In this document: positions 25,565 to 34,170 of the stretch, piece after piece
How positions within the stretch are numbered: the first letter of the stretch is position 1
Layout of the letters: every line of letters starts with the position of its first letter
NCBI GenBank assembly: GCA_016200005.1
Contig: JACQFP010000026.1
Coordinates: forward strand, 62,001-126,000
Length of the DNA stretch: 64,000 bases
Source of the DNA: Verrucomicrobiota bacterium
Lineage (GTDB): Bacteria > Verrucomicrobiota > Verrucomicrobiia > Limisphaerales > PALSA-1396
Reading direction: 5' to 3'
The notes under the pieces: model-generated
What the model was told of the DNA's origin: nothing
Seen by the model: the letters and a program-made list of their open reading frames with translations, nothing else
Database searches by the model: none
Made by a program: the position numbers and the translations under genes

Positions 25565-26353
25565 TCAGCCTTTCACTCCCGTCATCGCGATGCCGCGCAC
25601 GAACCATTTTTGGAACACGAGGAACACTGCCAGAACGGGCACGACCATCAACGTGCCGAATGCCATGATGTCGCCCCATTGCACCGGCTTGTTCGACGAG
25701 AAGTAGCCGAGCGCCACGGGCAACGGTTGGTATTCCGGGCCGCGCGTCACCATCAACGGCCAGAGGAAGAATCCCCAGTGCAGCAGGAACGTCAGGATGG
25801 CGACGGCGGCGTAGGCGGGTTTGGCCAGTGGCGCGATGATGAAGAAAAACGTCCGCCACGGCCCTGCGCCGTCCACGCGCGCGGCTTCCTCCAGTTCGCG
25901 CGGCAGGCCGTTGAAGAATGTGTAGAACAGATAGATCGCGAACGGATTGGCGATGAAGGGCACGATCTGCGCGCGAAACGAATTCGTCCACCCGGCGAAG
26001 GTCATCTCGAAAAAGAGCGGCACGACGATGGCCTCGTAAGGAATGATCAGCAGCACGATCACCGCCGCGAGCACGGTCGCGCGTCCGCGCCAGCGCAAAC
26101 GCGCGAGCGCATAGCCGGCCATCGAATTGACGAGCAGCCCGGCCAAGACGACCGAACCGACGATGAGCAGCGAGTTCAGGAAGAAGTGGGTGAAGTCGAG
26201 TTGGCGGAAGACGGCGCGGTAATTATCCAGGGTCGCATCCATCGGCAGCATGGCCTGCCATCCGAGCGCCAGCACTTTTTCATTTGGCCGGAGACTGCCG
26301 GCGAGCATGAACCAAAGAGGTCCGAGAAAACTGATCGTCGCGAAGATGAGCAA
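25565..26353 (-). CDS. ABC sugar permease (MalG type)
   Basis: A carbohydrate ABC permease with six predicted helices and the EAA loop EEAARVDGAGPWRTFFFIIAPLAKP that docks the ATPase. The only usable start in this frame is TTG 26353, which lies inside the first helix. A natural ATG at 26405 overlaps the upstream stop codon (ATGA) but is out of frame by one base, so the true 5' end may be frameshifted. As read, the protein has 262 residues, slightly short for the family (usually 270-300). Confidence 0.83.
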   Translation of the reverse strand: MLIFATISFLGPLWFMLAGSLRPNEKVLALGWQAMLPMDATLDNYRAVFRQLDFTHFFLNSLLIVGSVVLAGLLVNSMAGYALARLRWRGRATVLAAVIVLLIIPYEAIVVPLFFEMTFAGWTNSFRAQIVPFIANPFAIYLFYTFFNGLPRELEEAARVDGAGPWRTFFFIIAPLAKPAYAAVAILTFLLHWGFFLWPLMVTRGPEYQPLPVALGYFSSNKPVQWGDIMAFGTLMVVPVLAVFLVFQKWFVRGIAMTGVKG

Positions 26354-26401
26354 CGCACCCGAAGTCCACGATGCGAAGCGTTCGGATTTCGGATTTTACT
26401 T

Positions 26402-27322
26402 TCATCTCATCTGCCTTTCCTGCCGCACCAGAAAGTGCTGCGCCAACGCCACGAGGCAGACGAGGGCGAAGAACACCACCGACATCGCCGCGCCCAACCC
26501 AACCTGGTTGCGTTCCCGCGCGGCCACAAACGATTCAAACATCACGGTTGTCGTCGCGTCCTGCGGGCCGCCCTGGGTGAGAATCCACACTTGATCGAAC
26601 AAACGAAATGAGAGAATGGTCGTGACCATGACGACGAAGATCAGAGTGTTGCGCAGTTGGGGCAGCGTGACATGCCAGAACTGATGCCGTCGGCCCGCAC
26701 GATCAATTGCCGCCGCCTCGTAAAGCTCGTGCGGAATCGCCTGCAAGCCCGCGAGCAGGATGACCATTTGATAACCCACGCCCTGCCAGATGGACATGAG
26801 CATGATCGCCGGCATCGCCAGCGCGGGATGCCGCAGGAAATCCGCCGGTTGCCACGCACCGAATGTGATCGTGTGAAGGAATTGGTTCATCATTCCCGAC
26901 GAGCCGGGTGCGAGGAGGAGCGCCCACACCACGGACACCAACGCCATCGGATAAATCACCGGCATGAAAAACACGGTGCGGAAAAACACCATTCGTTTGA
27001 ACGGACGATTTACGAGCAGCGCCAACCCCAACGCGAGCGCCGTTTGCAGCGGCACGACCACGGCGGCGAAGCAGAGGTTGTTCAACAACGCCCGCTGAAA
27101 ACCGGAGTCGGCGAACATTCGCGCGTAATTCTCCCATCCGATCCAGCGCGTGGGCAGCGGTGAGTTGAAGCGAAAGTTCGTGAAGCTCAACCCCACGGCG
27201 AGAACAAACGGCAGCAGCAGAAACAACAACAACCCCGCGAGCGCCGGACTCGCCATGCCCCACGCGGCAAGCGTTTCGCGGTGACGGCTCGCGCTGACTT
27301 TACTTGGTCGCGTAGCCGTCAT
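26402..27322 (-). CDS. ABC sugar permease (MalF/UgpA type)
   Basis: A 306-residue inner-membrane permease with six helices (first at about residues 22-44) and an EAA-like loop YEAAAIDRAGRRHQFWHVTLPQLRN. LTQGGPQDATTT is a recurrent motif in this subfamily. ATG 27322 is chosen; it overlaps the substrate-binding protein gene by 23 bases, and its own stop overlaps the next permease's presumed ATG. It forms the membrane channel with the following permease. Confidence 0.9.
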   Translation of the reverse strand: MTATRPSKVSASRHRETLAAWGMASPALAGLLLFLLLPFVLAVGLSFTNFRFNSPLPTRWIGWENYARMFADSGFQRALLNNLCFAAVVVPLQTALALGLALLVNRPFKRMVFFRTVFFMPVIYPMALVSVVWALLLAPGSSGMMNQFLHTITFGAWQPADFLRHPALAMPAIMLMSIWQGVGYQMVILLAGLQAIPHELYEAAAIDRAGRRHQFWHVTLPQLRNTLIFVVMVTTILSFRLFDQVWILTQGGPQDATTTVMFESFVAARERNQVGLGAAMSVVFFALVCLVALAQHFLVRQERQMR

Positions 27323-28712
27323 TGTCGCGAATGTCTTGGTCAATCGTTTTCACCGCGCCGTCTAGCGCGCTTTTCACATCGCCGCCTTCGATCACCTTCG
27401 CCATGACTTCCTGAAACGCGGAGGTGATGACCGGATACGCAGGCGTCACGGGCCGGGCCACAGCGGATTGATTGAGTTGCTCGGCGTAAAGGTGCAGCGG
27501 GCCGCCGGCGCGATAGAGTTCGGATCGTTCGATCACCGAACGGCGGGCGGGAACAGCGCCGTTCGCGGCGACGATGGCTTCGATTTCTTCCGGTCGCAGG
27601 AGGAACTCGATGAATCGCAACGCGGCTTCCGGGTTGCGGCATTCCCGCGTCACGCCCCAAGCCCACGAACCCATGCCCGTGCGTGAGCCTTGGCCGAAGT
27701 TCGGAAGTGGCAGCAAAACCAGTTGTTCGCCGAACGCCTGCCGGTAGCGCGGATATTCCCAATGGCCAACCCACGAAATCGCGGCGCGGCCATCCACAAA
27801 TGCGCGCCCATCGGTGTTCGGGTCAACGTAACCAGCCTTGAACCATTGCCGCACATGGGCGAGCGCCTCGACTGCTTTGGACGAGTTCAACACGCCATCG
27901 GCGGATTGGTATTTCGTGCGGTCAATCAAGTCCGCGCCCGCACTCACGAGGCTGGCGTAAAATCCATACGTCCACCACTCACCGCGATAATCGCGCTTCA
28001 AGTCGAGTACCTGGCTGTCGCCGCCGGAACGCTTTTCCTGTTCGGCCAACCGCGCGAGCAACGAGTTGAATTCGTCAGTCGTCCATGCGCTGGCCGCGTT
28101 CGTTGGGACGCGCGCATTGACCTGTTCAAGCAAACGGCGGTTGGCAAACAGGCCCAACCCGGAATCAAACGTCCCCACCGCGTAGAACTTCCCGCCATAC
28201 GTGCCCTGCTGCACAATGGACGGCAGCAAGTCCGATTGAACTTCAGCGGACAAACCTTCCAGCGGCTTGAGGTAACCTTTCCACACGTAGTTGGCGAGCA
28301 GCGGCCCGTCGAATTCCAGCACGTCCGGCAACTGGCCGCTGGCGGCTGCGGATTGCACCTGCGTGTCGTAGTTCGCCTCGGCGATTTCCACCAGCCGCGC
28401 CGAAACATTGGTCTGACTCTCGTTGAACCGTTTCACCTGATCCTGAACGGTCTTCCATTCCTCCGGCTTGCCGTGGTGTGCCCAAACCGTGATCGGGGCG
28501 CGTCCGTCGGCGGTTTTCCCGCCTGCATCTGGCTTCCGGCCGCACCCCGCAGACAGGCACAGGGCAAACGCCAGTCCGATGGCGACCCAAGTTTCATTGC
28601 GCGGGCCGGACCCATAACGAGGCCGGACGTGTCCGAGATTGGTTTCGATATCTTGGATCTCGTTGGTTGCTCGTTCAGCCTGTGAATCATGCGAAGATGC
28701 CGTTGACTTCAT
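27300..28712 (-). CDS. ABC transporter sugar-binding lipoprotein
   Basis: A 470-residue extracytoplasmic solute-binding protein of the carbohydrate class. A hydrophobic segment ending in LCLSAGC (Cys about residue 57) is a lipobox, so the protein is a lipoprotein. The mature domain begins APITVWAHHGKPEEW and shows LPDVLEFDGPLLANYV, AVGTFDSGLGLFANRRLLE and AISWVGHWE, typical of this fold. The sequence before the lipobox is unusually long (56 residues) and the start may lie further in. The hairpin repeat copy 2 sits upstream. Ligand unknown; sucrose or a related glycoside is suggested by neighbours. Confidence 0.87.
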   Translation of the reverse strand: MKSTASSHDSQAERATNEIQDIETNLGHVRPRYGSGPRNETWVAIGLAFALCLSAGCGRKPDAGGKTADGRAPITVWAHHGKPEEWKTVQDQVKRFNESQTNVSARLVEIAEANYDTQVQSAAASGQLPDVLEFDGPLLANYVWKGYLKPLEGLSAEVQSDLLPSIVQQGTYGGKFYAVGTFDSGLGLFANRRLLEQVNARVPTNAASAWTTDEFNSLLARLAEQEKRSGGDSQVLDLKRDYRGEWWTYGFYASLVSAGADLIDRTKYQSADGVLNSSKAVEALAHVRQWFKAGYVDPNTDGRAFVDGRAAISWVGHWEYPRYRQAFGEQLVLLPLPNFGQGSRTGMGSWAWGVTRECRNPEAALRFIEFLLRPEEIEAIVAANGAVPARRSVIERSELYRAGGPLHLYAEQLNQSAVARPVTPAYPVITSAFQEVMAKVIEGGDVKSALDGAVKTIDQDIRDNDGYATK

Positions 28713-29107
28713 TCGGGCCTTTGCGACGGAGAGTCGAAGCGATGCGGCAGTCGGTTCGCCGCATAATGCTGTTCATTGGATGGCGGCCCGACCACCCTGT
28801 TTGCCTCCGGGAGAGCGCTCTCCCGGACCCTTTGTTGCGAGAGGCAATCATAGCCCGCAATGCCTTCAATTCGCAAGCAGCACTCTGCGCAGTTTTCACT
28901 CACTACCGCTAAACACCCATTACAATCTCCACCGGAATCCGCAGCGTTCGCCACACCGCACCTCGTCGCACATTCGCCAGGGAGTCTGCCCATCCAGCGC
29001 GAGACAGGCGAAGCTGTTCCCCGGGCAGGCGGCCCTCCAGCAAGGAACTTCAGTGCAGCAGCCAGAAGAAAAGGATCGTCACCGGAGTGGGCGGACACGG
29101 GACGCCT
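28713..29107. other. Intergenic region with repeat copy 2
   Basis: About 395 bases between the substrate-binding protein start and the CorC/HlyC gene end. It contains the GGATGG two-hairpin repeat at 28772-28832. I see no gene, clear promoter or T-run terminator in the rest. Confidence 0.6.
28772..28832 (+). repeat. GGATGG two-hairpin repeat, copy 2
   Basis: GTTCATTGGATGG, CGGCCCGA, CCACCC, then TTTGCCT, then the perfect palindrome CCGGGAGAGCGCTCTCCCGG, then ACCCTTT. It differs from copy 3 (35448-35503) at about six of 60 positions. Confidence 0.75.
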
Positions 29108-30535
29108 TCATCTTGGGGCTGAAAGCAGTCGGTCTTGATCAACGGTTTCGGACTTAGGCAGACGCGGACTGGCTGGGCCGATTAGCGTGTCGGTTTCGGT
29201 GAACGTTCGTTCGCCGCTTTCGGCCCGCCGGATTAGTTTCATTCGCAGCACCCGCGTTCCGGCCATTTTCTCGACGCGCAAATCCCATTCGCCAAATGTC
29301 ACGGCATCGCCGACTCGTGGAAATCGGCCCAGCCGCTGAGTCATCAAACCCGACACGGTGCAAACCTCCGCCTCCTCGTCGAATCGTTCGCCGACCAACT
29401 CGCCCAATTTGTGCGCGGGCAAAGAACCGTTCAGTTCCCAAGAATCTTCGCCCGTTCGTCGGACGAGCGGTTCTTCCTGATCGAATTCATCTTCAATCGG
29501 ACCAACCAGTTCCTCCAGCACGTTTTCCAAGGTCACCAATCCAACCGTGCCGCCGTATTCGTCCACGACCAGCGCGAAATGCAGTTTGCGCTGGAGGAAA
29601 AGCGTGAGGAGCTTTTCCAATCGTGCGGTTTCCGGGATGAAGATGATTTTACGGGCTGCTACTGCCAGGTCACGACCGCACTTTGCCTCGTGCCGCAAGG
29701 CCACAATGTCCTTGGAGTTGACGACGCCGAGTGTCTTGTCCAAGTCGCCTCCTTCGCACAGCGGGAAACGCGAATAACGAGTTCGCTGGGCCAGGGCCAG
29801 GCACTCGCCGATGCTGGCCTCGGTGTCCATTCCGACAATTTCGTGCCGTGGTCGCATCACTTCGCGCGCGCGACGTTGTCGCAGGGTGAAGGCATTCAGT
29901 GCGATGTCCTGTCCCATCGTTGGACCGTCGGCGTGGCGTCGCGATTCGCCGAGGATCAAGCGGATTTCCTCCTCGGAATGGATCAACTCAGACTCGTTGA
30001 CCGGCTGAAGCCCACAGCGCCGTAACAGCCAAAAGGCGGCGTGGTTGAGAAGCCAGATGACGGGATAAAATAGTTTGTAAAAACATTGCAGCGGTGTCGC
30101 GACCCACAGGGAGGTCGCCAGTGGCTTTTGAATAGCCAGCGATTTGGGCGCGAGTTCGCCCACGACAATGTGCAGGAAGGTGATGACCGTGAAGCCGACT
30201 GCGAAGGCGAGCCAGTCCGCTTGCGCCGGGTCAACGCTGAAGTATTTCAGCACTGGCGCTAACAGGGACGCGAACACCGGCTTGCCCACCCAGCCGAGAC
30301 CCAAGCTGGCCAGCGTGATGCCGAGTTGAGTAGAGCTAAGGGCCGCGTCGAGATTCCGCACAATGCGCCGCGCGACCTTCGCCCGACGATGGCCTTTGGC
30401 CACCAAGGTTTCGAGCTGGGTATCGCGGATTTTGACCAGGGCGAACTCCGCCGCGACGAAAAAGCCATTGAGCAGAACCAGCAACGGCACTGCCGCCAGT
30501 TGCAGGATTGTCATTGGAATTTCGTTGGCGTTCAT
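29108..30535 (-). CDS. CorC/HlyC (CNNM-like) membrane protein with CBS domains
   Basis: A 475-residue protein. The N-terminal DUF21 membrane domain (about residues 8-190) starts LLVLLNGFFVAAEFALVKIR and contains SLGLGWVGKP. A CBS pair follows (about 215-340, including REVMRPRHEIVGMD and FALVVDEYGGTVGLVTLENVLEELVG), then a C-terminal CorC_HlyC domain. Families of this architecture are linked to Mg2+/Co2+ or Na+ homeostasis; the old 'haemolysin' label is historical. Cation transport fits the neighbouring ion-homeostasis genes. Confidence 0.9.
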   Translation of the reverse strand: MNANEIPMTILQLAAVPLLVLLNGFFVAAEFALVKIRDTQLETLVAKGHRRAKVARRIVRNLDAALSSTQLGITLASLGLGWVGKPVFASLLAPVLKYFSVDPAQADWLAFAVGFTVITFLHIVVGELAPKSLAIQKPLATSLWVATPLQCFYKLFYPVIWLLNHAAFWLLRRCGLQPVNESELIHSEEEIRLILGESRRHADGPTMGQDIALNAFTLRQRRAREVMRPRHEIVGMDTEASIGECLALAQRTRYSRFPLCEGGDLDKTLGVVNSKDIVALRHEAKCGRDLAVAARKIIFIPETARLEKLLTLFLQRKLHFALVVDEYGGTVGLVTLENVLEELVGPIEDEFDQEEPLVRRTGEDSWELNGSLPAHKLGELVGERFDEEAEVCTVSGLMTQRLGRFPRVGDAVTFGEWDLRVEKMAGTRVLRMKLIRRAESGERTFTETDTLIGPASPRLPKSETVDQDRLLSAPR

Positions 30536-30614
30536 GTGTGCTGGTTGCCTTCCTGCCGCTGGCGACGCGGAGTTTCGCGGACGTTCCCACGCCAGTCGGC
30601 GCGGTTTTCGAGAC

Positions 30615-30938
30615 TTAGCCGCCGTTGCCCACCTTGCGAACCGGGTTCACGCCGCCGAATGGATTGGGCACGGCCTCCGCAGCCTGTGGATCGGGCGTCC
30701 ATTGGCCGTCCACCACCAGACAATACTCGTAGTCGCCGGGCGGCAAGGCCAAGTCCTTTGCCCATCGGCCCTGGCCCAACGCGATCATGGGTGTCGCGTT
30801 CGGCTGCCACTCGTTAAAAGTGCCGGCGATGGCAACCGACTCGGCGGTGGGAGAGGCGAATTCAAAATGAATCCGCTTCGATTCGTGCTTGCCACCATTG
30901 TTTTTGTTCCTCTTGTTCTTGTTCGTTTCATTTTTCAT
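30615..30938 (-). CDS. Stand-alone CBM48/AMPK-type glycogen-binding protein
   Basis: A 107-residue protein consisting of a lysine/asparagine-rich N-terminus (about 20 residues) and one isoamylase-N/CBM48 beta-sandwich: RIHFEFASPTAESVAIAGTFNEWQ, GRWAKDLALPPGDYEYCLVVDGQWTPDP. No enzyme domain is attached, which is unusual since CBM48 normally fuses to branching or debranching enzymes. ATG 30938 is preferred because GAAAGG lies seven bases upstream. It probably binds glycogen or alpha-glucan and may recruit a partner. It lies between the CorC/HlyC and HPF-like genes on the same strand. Confidence 0.85.
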   Translation of the reverse strand: MKNETNKNKRNKNNGGKHESKRIHFEFASPTAESVAIAGTFNEWQPNATPMIALGQGRWAKDLALPPGDYEYCLVVDGQWTPDPQAAEAVPNPFGGVNPVRKVGNGG

Positions 30939-30996
30939 GCTTCGACCTTTCTTCATTTGTTTGTTTATGCGACGCGGAAACGGGGATTGGCCGGCC

Positions 30997-31359
30997 TCAC
31001 ACCCGCCCGGCGACCGGCGCGCCAGACCAGCGGCCGGCCGTCAACGGATGCTGGCCGTGGCCCTTGTGCCGGAGTTGCTGACCGGTCTTGCGCCGCTCGA
31101 TTTGCTGGCGCAGGGCGGTGGTGACTTTGAGCCAGGCCGCTTCCAGCGTGTGGTCGCGCGCTTCGGCATGGATGTCCGGTCCGGGCACGGCCAGCGATAC
31201 AAACGCGCGGTAGGCCGGTGCGTCGCCCCGCCGCTGTTCGAGCACCACCGCAGCGGCGGTAACCGAAATGAGGTTCTGCAACCCTTCGAGCGGTTGCTCC
31301 AGCCAATGGCGCGAACTGGCGTTGAGATTGAGACCGAGAATGTGGAATTGGATTTTCAT
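30997..31359 (-). CDS. HPF/RaiA-like ribosome hibernation factor
   Basis: A 120-residue protein matching the short S30AE (sigma-54 modulation/HPF) pattern: an N-terminal MKIQFHILGLNLNAS strand, a central strand AYRAFVSLAVPGPDIHAEARDHTLEAAWLKVTTALRQQIERRK, and a basic, Gly/His-rich tail. Short HPF proteins bind the 30S decoding centre and inactivate ribosomes in stress or stationary phase. The beta-alpha order is right but divergent, so confidence is moderate. Confidence 0.7.
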   Translation of the reverse strand: MKIQFHILGLNLNASSRHWLEQPLEGLQNLISVTAAAVVLEQRRGDAPAYRAFVSLAVPGPDIHAEARDHTLEAAWLKVTTALRQQIERRKTGQQLRHKGHGQHPLTAGRWSGAPVAGRV

Positions 31360-31381
31360 GGATTTCGATGGGTTGTGTGTT

Positions 31382-31483
31382 TCATTGCGCTCTTCCCGCT
31401 GGCTTTTCCGCGCCGCCTGTCCTTCGGTCTTGCAACAACAAAAACAGCATGGACGCCGAAACCGCGAGCATCAGAGTAATCAT
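31382..31483 (-). CDS. Possible 33-residue membrane peptide
   Basis: The ORF encodes MITLMLAVSASMLFLLLQ followed by a charged tail (DRRTGGAEKPAGRAQ). It fills the gap upstream of the HPF-like gene. The hydrophobic N-terminus could be a single transmembrane helix. No good ribosome binding site is present and an overlapping 53-codon ORF exists in another frame, so the call is tentative. Confidence 0.25.
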   Translation of the reverse strand: MITLMLAVSASMLFLLLQDRRTGGAEKPAGRAQ

Positions 31484-31541
31484 TACCGACGGGTTGGAAT
31501 GTGGTGATCGTTTTCATCGCAGTGCGTTTGCACCTTTCGCA

Positions 31542-31781
31542 TCACTCGTTTAGCCCCCAGCGGTGGTAAGGAATCGCGCTCACGAACGGAGCGGTGTAGC
31601 GTCGGTGCAGGAGCTCGTGAATACTTGTGTCACTTCCATCCGTCGGAACATGGAAACCCTGGATGCTCTCCGGCGTCGGCTGCGCTGACGACTCTGGGAT
31701 TGCCGGCGCGGTTGCGTGTTTGACCTGGACCGTGCCTGACGACAAGGCACTGAACTCTTTCAAGGTGATTGTAGTTTTCAT
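31542..31781 (-). CDS. Hypothetical 79-residue protein
   Basis: A small soluble protein beginning MKTTITLKEFSALSSGTVQVKHA, followed by a Pro/Ser/Glu-rich middle and an ELLHRRYTAPFVSAIPYHRWG tail. I recognise no domain. It is the first ORF of the minus-strand series HPF-CBM48-CorC and lies 84 bases from the divergent nhaR-like gene. Composition is reasonable for a real gene but the evidence is only the open frame and the position. Confidence 0.4.
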   Translation of the reverse strand: MKTTITLKEFSALSSGTVQVKHATAPAIPESSAQPTPESIQGFHVPTDGSDTSIHELLHRRYTAPFVSAIPYHRWGLNE

Positions 31782-31865
31782 CTTGTCAGAATAAAGGCGG
31801 CGTCACCCTTAGCCTATTACGACTTTTGGAATGGACTGAAAGGTTAAAGCGAATACCATCTTCGT

Positions 31866-32765
31866 GTGGAATTCTTGAACTTCCATCATCTGCGTTACTT
31901 CTGGGTGGTCGCCAAGGAAGGCGGCTTGCGGAAGGCGGCGGAAAAACTACACGTCTCCCAGCCCACCATCAGCGCGCAGATTGCAGCGCTCGAAGGCGTG
32001 TTTGGAGAAAGACTTTTCCGGCGCGGCGGACGCGCATTGGCGCTCACCGAAGCTGGCCAGCACGTGTTCATCTATGCGGAGGAGATTTTTTCGATCGGTC
32101 AGGACTTGTTGGACTCGGTGAAGCAGCGGCCCACTTCACGCCCGTTGCGGCTGCGTCTCGGCGTTGCCGACGCGCTGCCCAAACTGGTCACCTACCAAAT
32201 CATTAAGCGGATCTTCCGCCTTCCACAACCGGTGCAAGTTTCCTGCTGGGAAACCAAAGTCTCGGACATGCTGGTCGAACTCACTGCGTATCGCCTCGAC
32301 CTCGTGCTTGCGGACGAACCGGCCTCCAGCAGCGTCACAGCCAATGTGTTCAATCATTTCCTGGGCGAATGCGGCGTGACGTTTTGCGCAGAGCCGCGAC
32401 TGGCGGCGAAGCTCCGGCGCGGCTTTCCCAAATCATTGAATGGCGCGCCAGCACTGTTGCCAATGTCAAACAGCGGGTTGCGCCGATCGCTGGAAAAGTG
32501 GTTTCATGCCATCGGCCTCCGCCCGCAGTTGGTTGGAGAAATCGAGGACCCGGCCCTCGTGCACATCCTCGCGCTCCACGGCTTGGGCTTCATGGCGGTG
32601 CCGACGCTGGTCGCGAAGGAAACCGTCACCCGGTTTGGCTTTCGCGTGATTGGGCGAACAGATGACTGCAAGCAGCAATTCTATGCGATCACCCCCGAGC
32701 GCAAGCTCACGCATCCTGCCGTAGTCGCCATCACGTCCGGAGCGAAAGAGGCACTGTCAGACTGA
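31866..32765 (+). CDS. nhaR: LysR-family regulator, NhaR-like
   Basis: A 299-residue LysR regulator. The winged helix-turn-helix spans about residues 5-64 (NFHHLRYFWVVAKEGGLRKAAEKLHVSQPTISAQIAALE). The phrases HHLRYFW, AKEGG and LFRRGGRALALTEAGQHVFIYAEEIFSIG are characteristic of NhaR, the Na+-responsive activator of Na+/H+ antiporters. The start is GTG 31866. A predicted Na+/H+ antiporter gene follows five bases later, so the regulator and its probable target are in one operon. It would sense Na+ or the solute state in the cytoplasm. Confidence 0.88.
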   Translation: MEFLNFHHLRYFWVVAKEGGLRKAAEKLHVSQPTISAQIAALEGVFGERLFRRGGRALALTEAGQHVFIYAEEIFSIGQDLLDSVKQRPTSRPLRLRLGVADALPKLVTYQIIKRIFRLPQPVQVSCWETKVSDMLVELTAYRLDLVLADEPASSSVTANVFNHFLGECGVTFCAEPRLAAKLRRGFPKSLNGAPALLPMSNSGLRRSLEKWFHAIGLRPQLVGEIEDPALVHILALHGLGFMAVPTLVAKETVTRFGFRVIGRTDDCKQQFYAITPERKLTHPAVVAITSGAKEALSD

Positions 32766-32769
32766 AAGC

Positions 32770-34077
32770 ATGATGCCACCCACCATGCTTGCCGCCGCCA
32801 CCGCCGACCCGCATCCGGCGATGATCTTGCCGTTTGCGTTGATGCTGCTGTGCATCGCGCTCATGCCCTTCATCAATCTGCATTGGTGGGAGCGGCATTT
32901 TCCAAAAGTCGCGGTGGGTTTGAGCGCGGTGACGACAGTTTACTACGTGTTCTTTCTCGGCAATGCCGCGCGGATGCTGCACGTCGCGCACGAATACGCG
33001 AGCTTCATGGCGCTCATCGGCTCTCTGTTCATAGTGGCGGGTGGGATTCACATTGAGGTGAAGGGCGAAGCCAAGCCGTGGGTCAACTGCCTGTTCCTGT
33101 TCATCGGCGCGGTGCTGGCGAATCTCATCGGCACGACCGGCGCGTCCATGCTGCTCATCCGCCCGTGGATGCGGATGAACGAGTATCGCATCACGGCGTT
33201 TCATATCGTCTTTTTCATCTTCATCGTCAGCAACGTGGGTGGTTGCCTCACGCCCATTGGCGACCCGCCGCTGTTCCTCGGCTACATCAAAGGCGTGCCG
33301 TTCTGGTGGGTGTTGCAGAAATGCTGGGTGGCCTGGGCCATCGCCGTCGCGGGTTTGATTGCGATTTTCTATGCCCTCGACCGCCGCAATTTTCTCCGTG
33401 CACCGCAAGAAGTTCGGGAAGTCGAAACCCGGCAGGAGATTTGGAGAATCGACGGCTGGCGCAATGTCGGTTTCCTGGCGGTGATTCTGGCGGCAGTGTT
33501 CATTAAGCAGCCCGTTGGGTTGAGTGAAGCCTTGATGGTCGCAGCGGCGGTCGGTTCGTGGTTCGCTACACCCAAGCGCATCCACGAAGCCAACGCGTTC
33601 AATTTTCATCCCATCCGCGAAGTGGCGTGGCTGTTCGTCGGGATTTTCGCCACGATGGTACCGGCGTTGGATTATTTGGAAATTCACGCGGGGCAACTGG
33701 GTCTCGATTCGGAGATGAAATTCTTCTGGCTCACCGGCCTGCTGTCGGGCGCGTTGGATAATGCGCCGACCTACCTTACGTTTCTCGCCGCAGCGATGGG
33801 ACTGCACGACTTGAGCTTGAACAACCCGGAACACGTCCGCCAACTCGTCGCCGCGCACGACCATGAACTCATCGCCATTTCGCTGGGCGCGGTCTTCTTC
33901 GGCGCGCTGACCTACATCGGCAACGGCCCGAACTTCATGGTCAAATCCATTGCCGAACAGGCCAGGGTGAAGACGCCCAGCTTCTTCGCCTACCTGCTCA
34001 AATACGCGCTGCCGATTTTGATTCCGCTCATGGTCGTCATCTCGCTGTTGTTCTTTTCCAGGTGGCGGATGTTCTGA
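32770..34077 (+). CDS. Na+/H+ antiporter of the IT superfamily (NhaD/ArsB-like)
   Basis: A 435-residue inner-membrane protein with about eleven helices. Motifs include IGTTGASMLLIRPWMRMNEYR, FIFIVSNVGGCLTPIGDPPLFLGY and GALDNAPTYLTFLAAAMG, matching the family annotated as sodium:proton antiporters in the NhaD/CitM ion-transporter superfamily. Re-entrant loops with TPIGDPPL in the first half and NAPTY in the second fit the two-repeat fold. It is preceded by NhaR, which strongly supports Na+ export. ATG 32770 or 32773 is the start. Confidence 0.85.
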   Translation: MMPPTMLAAATADPHPAMILPFALMLLCIALMPFINLHWWERHFPKVAVGLSAVTTVYYVFFLGNAARMLHVAHEYASFMALIGSLFIVAGGIHIEVKGEAKPWVNCLFLFIGAVLANLIGTTGASMLLIRPWMRMNEYRITAFHIVFFIFIVSNVGGCLTPIGDPPLFLGYIKGVPFWWVLQKCWVAWAIAVAGLIAIFYALDRRNFLRAPQEVREVETRQEIWRIDGWRNVGFLAVILAAVFIKQPVGLSEALMVAAAVGSWFATPKRIHEANAFNFHPIREVAWLFVGIFATMVPALDYLEIHAGQLGLDSEMKFFWLTGLLSGALDNAPTYLTFLAAAMGLHDLSLNNPEHVRQLVAAHDHELIAISLGAVFFGALTYIGNGPNFMVKSIAEQARVKTPSFFAYLLKYALPILIPLMVVISLLFFSRWRMF

Positions 34078-34170
34078 TGAATCAAGTGTGAACCCTGTTG
34101 GCCGCCCTTGGTCAAACTCAAGCGGCCGGACACACAATTATCGTTAAGGTGGCTGAGGACGGTCGCGCCG

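Noticed and set aside
25277-26611. 444-codon plus-strand ORF across the ABC ATPase and permease
   Set aside because: It is a shadow frame of high-G+C coding sequence, very rich in His, Arg, Glu and Gln, and covers parts of three real genes.
32731-34137. 468-codon minus-strand ORF opposite the Na+/H+ antiporter
   Set aside because: Same reason; the plus-strand protein has family motifs and operon context.
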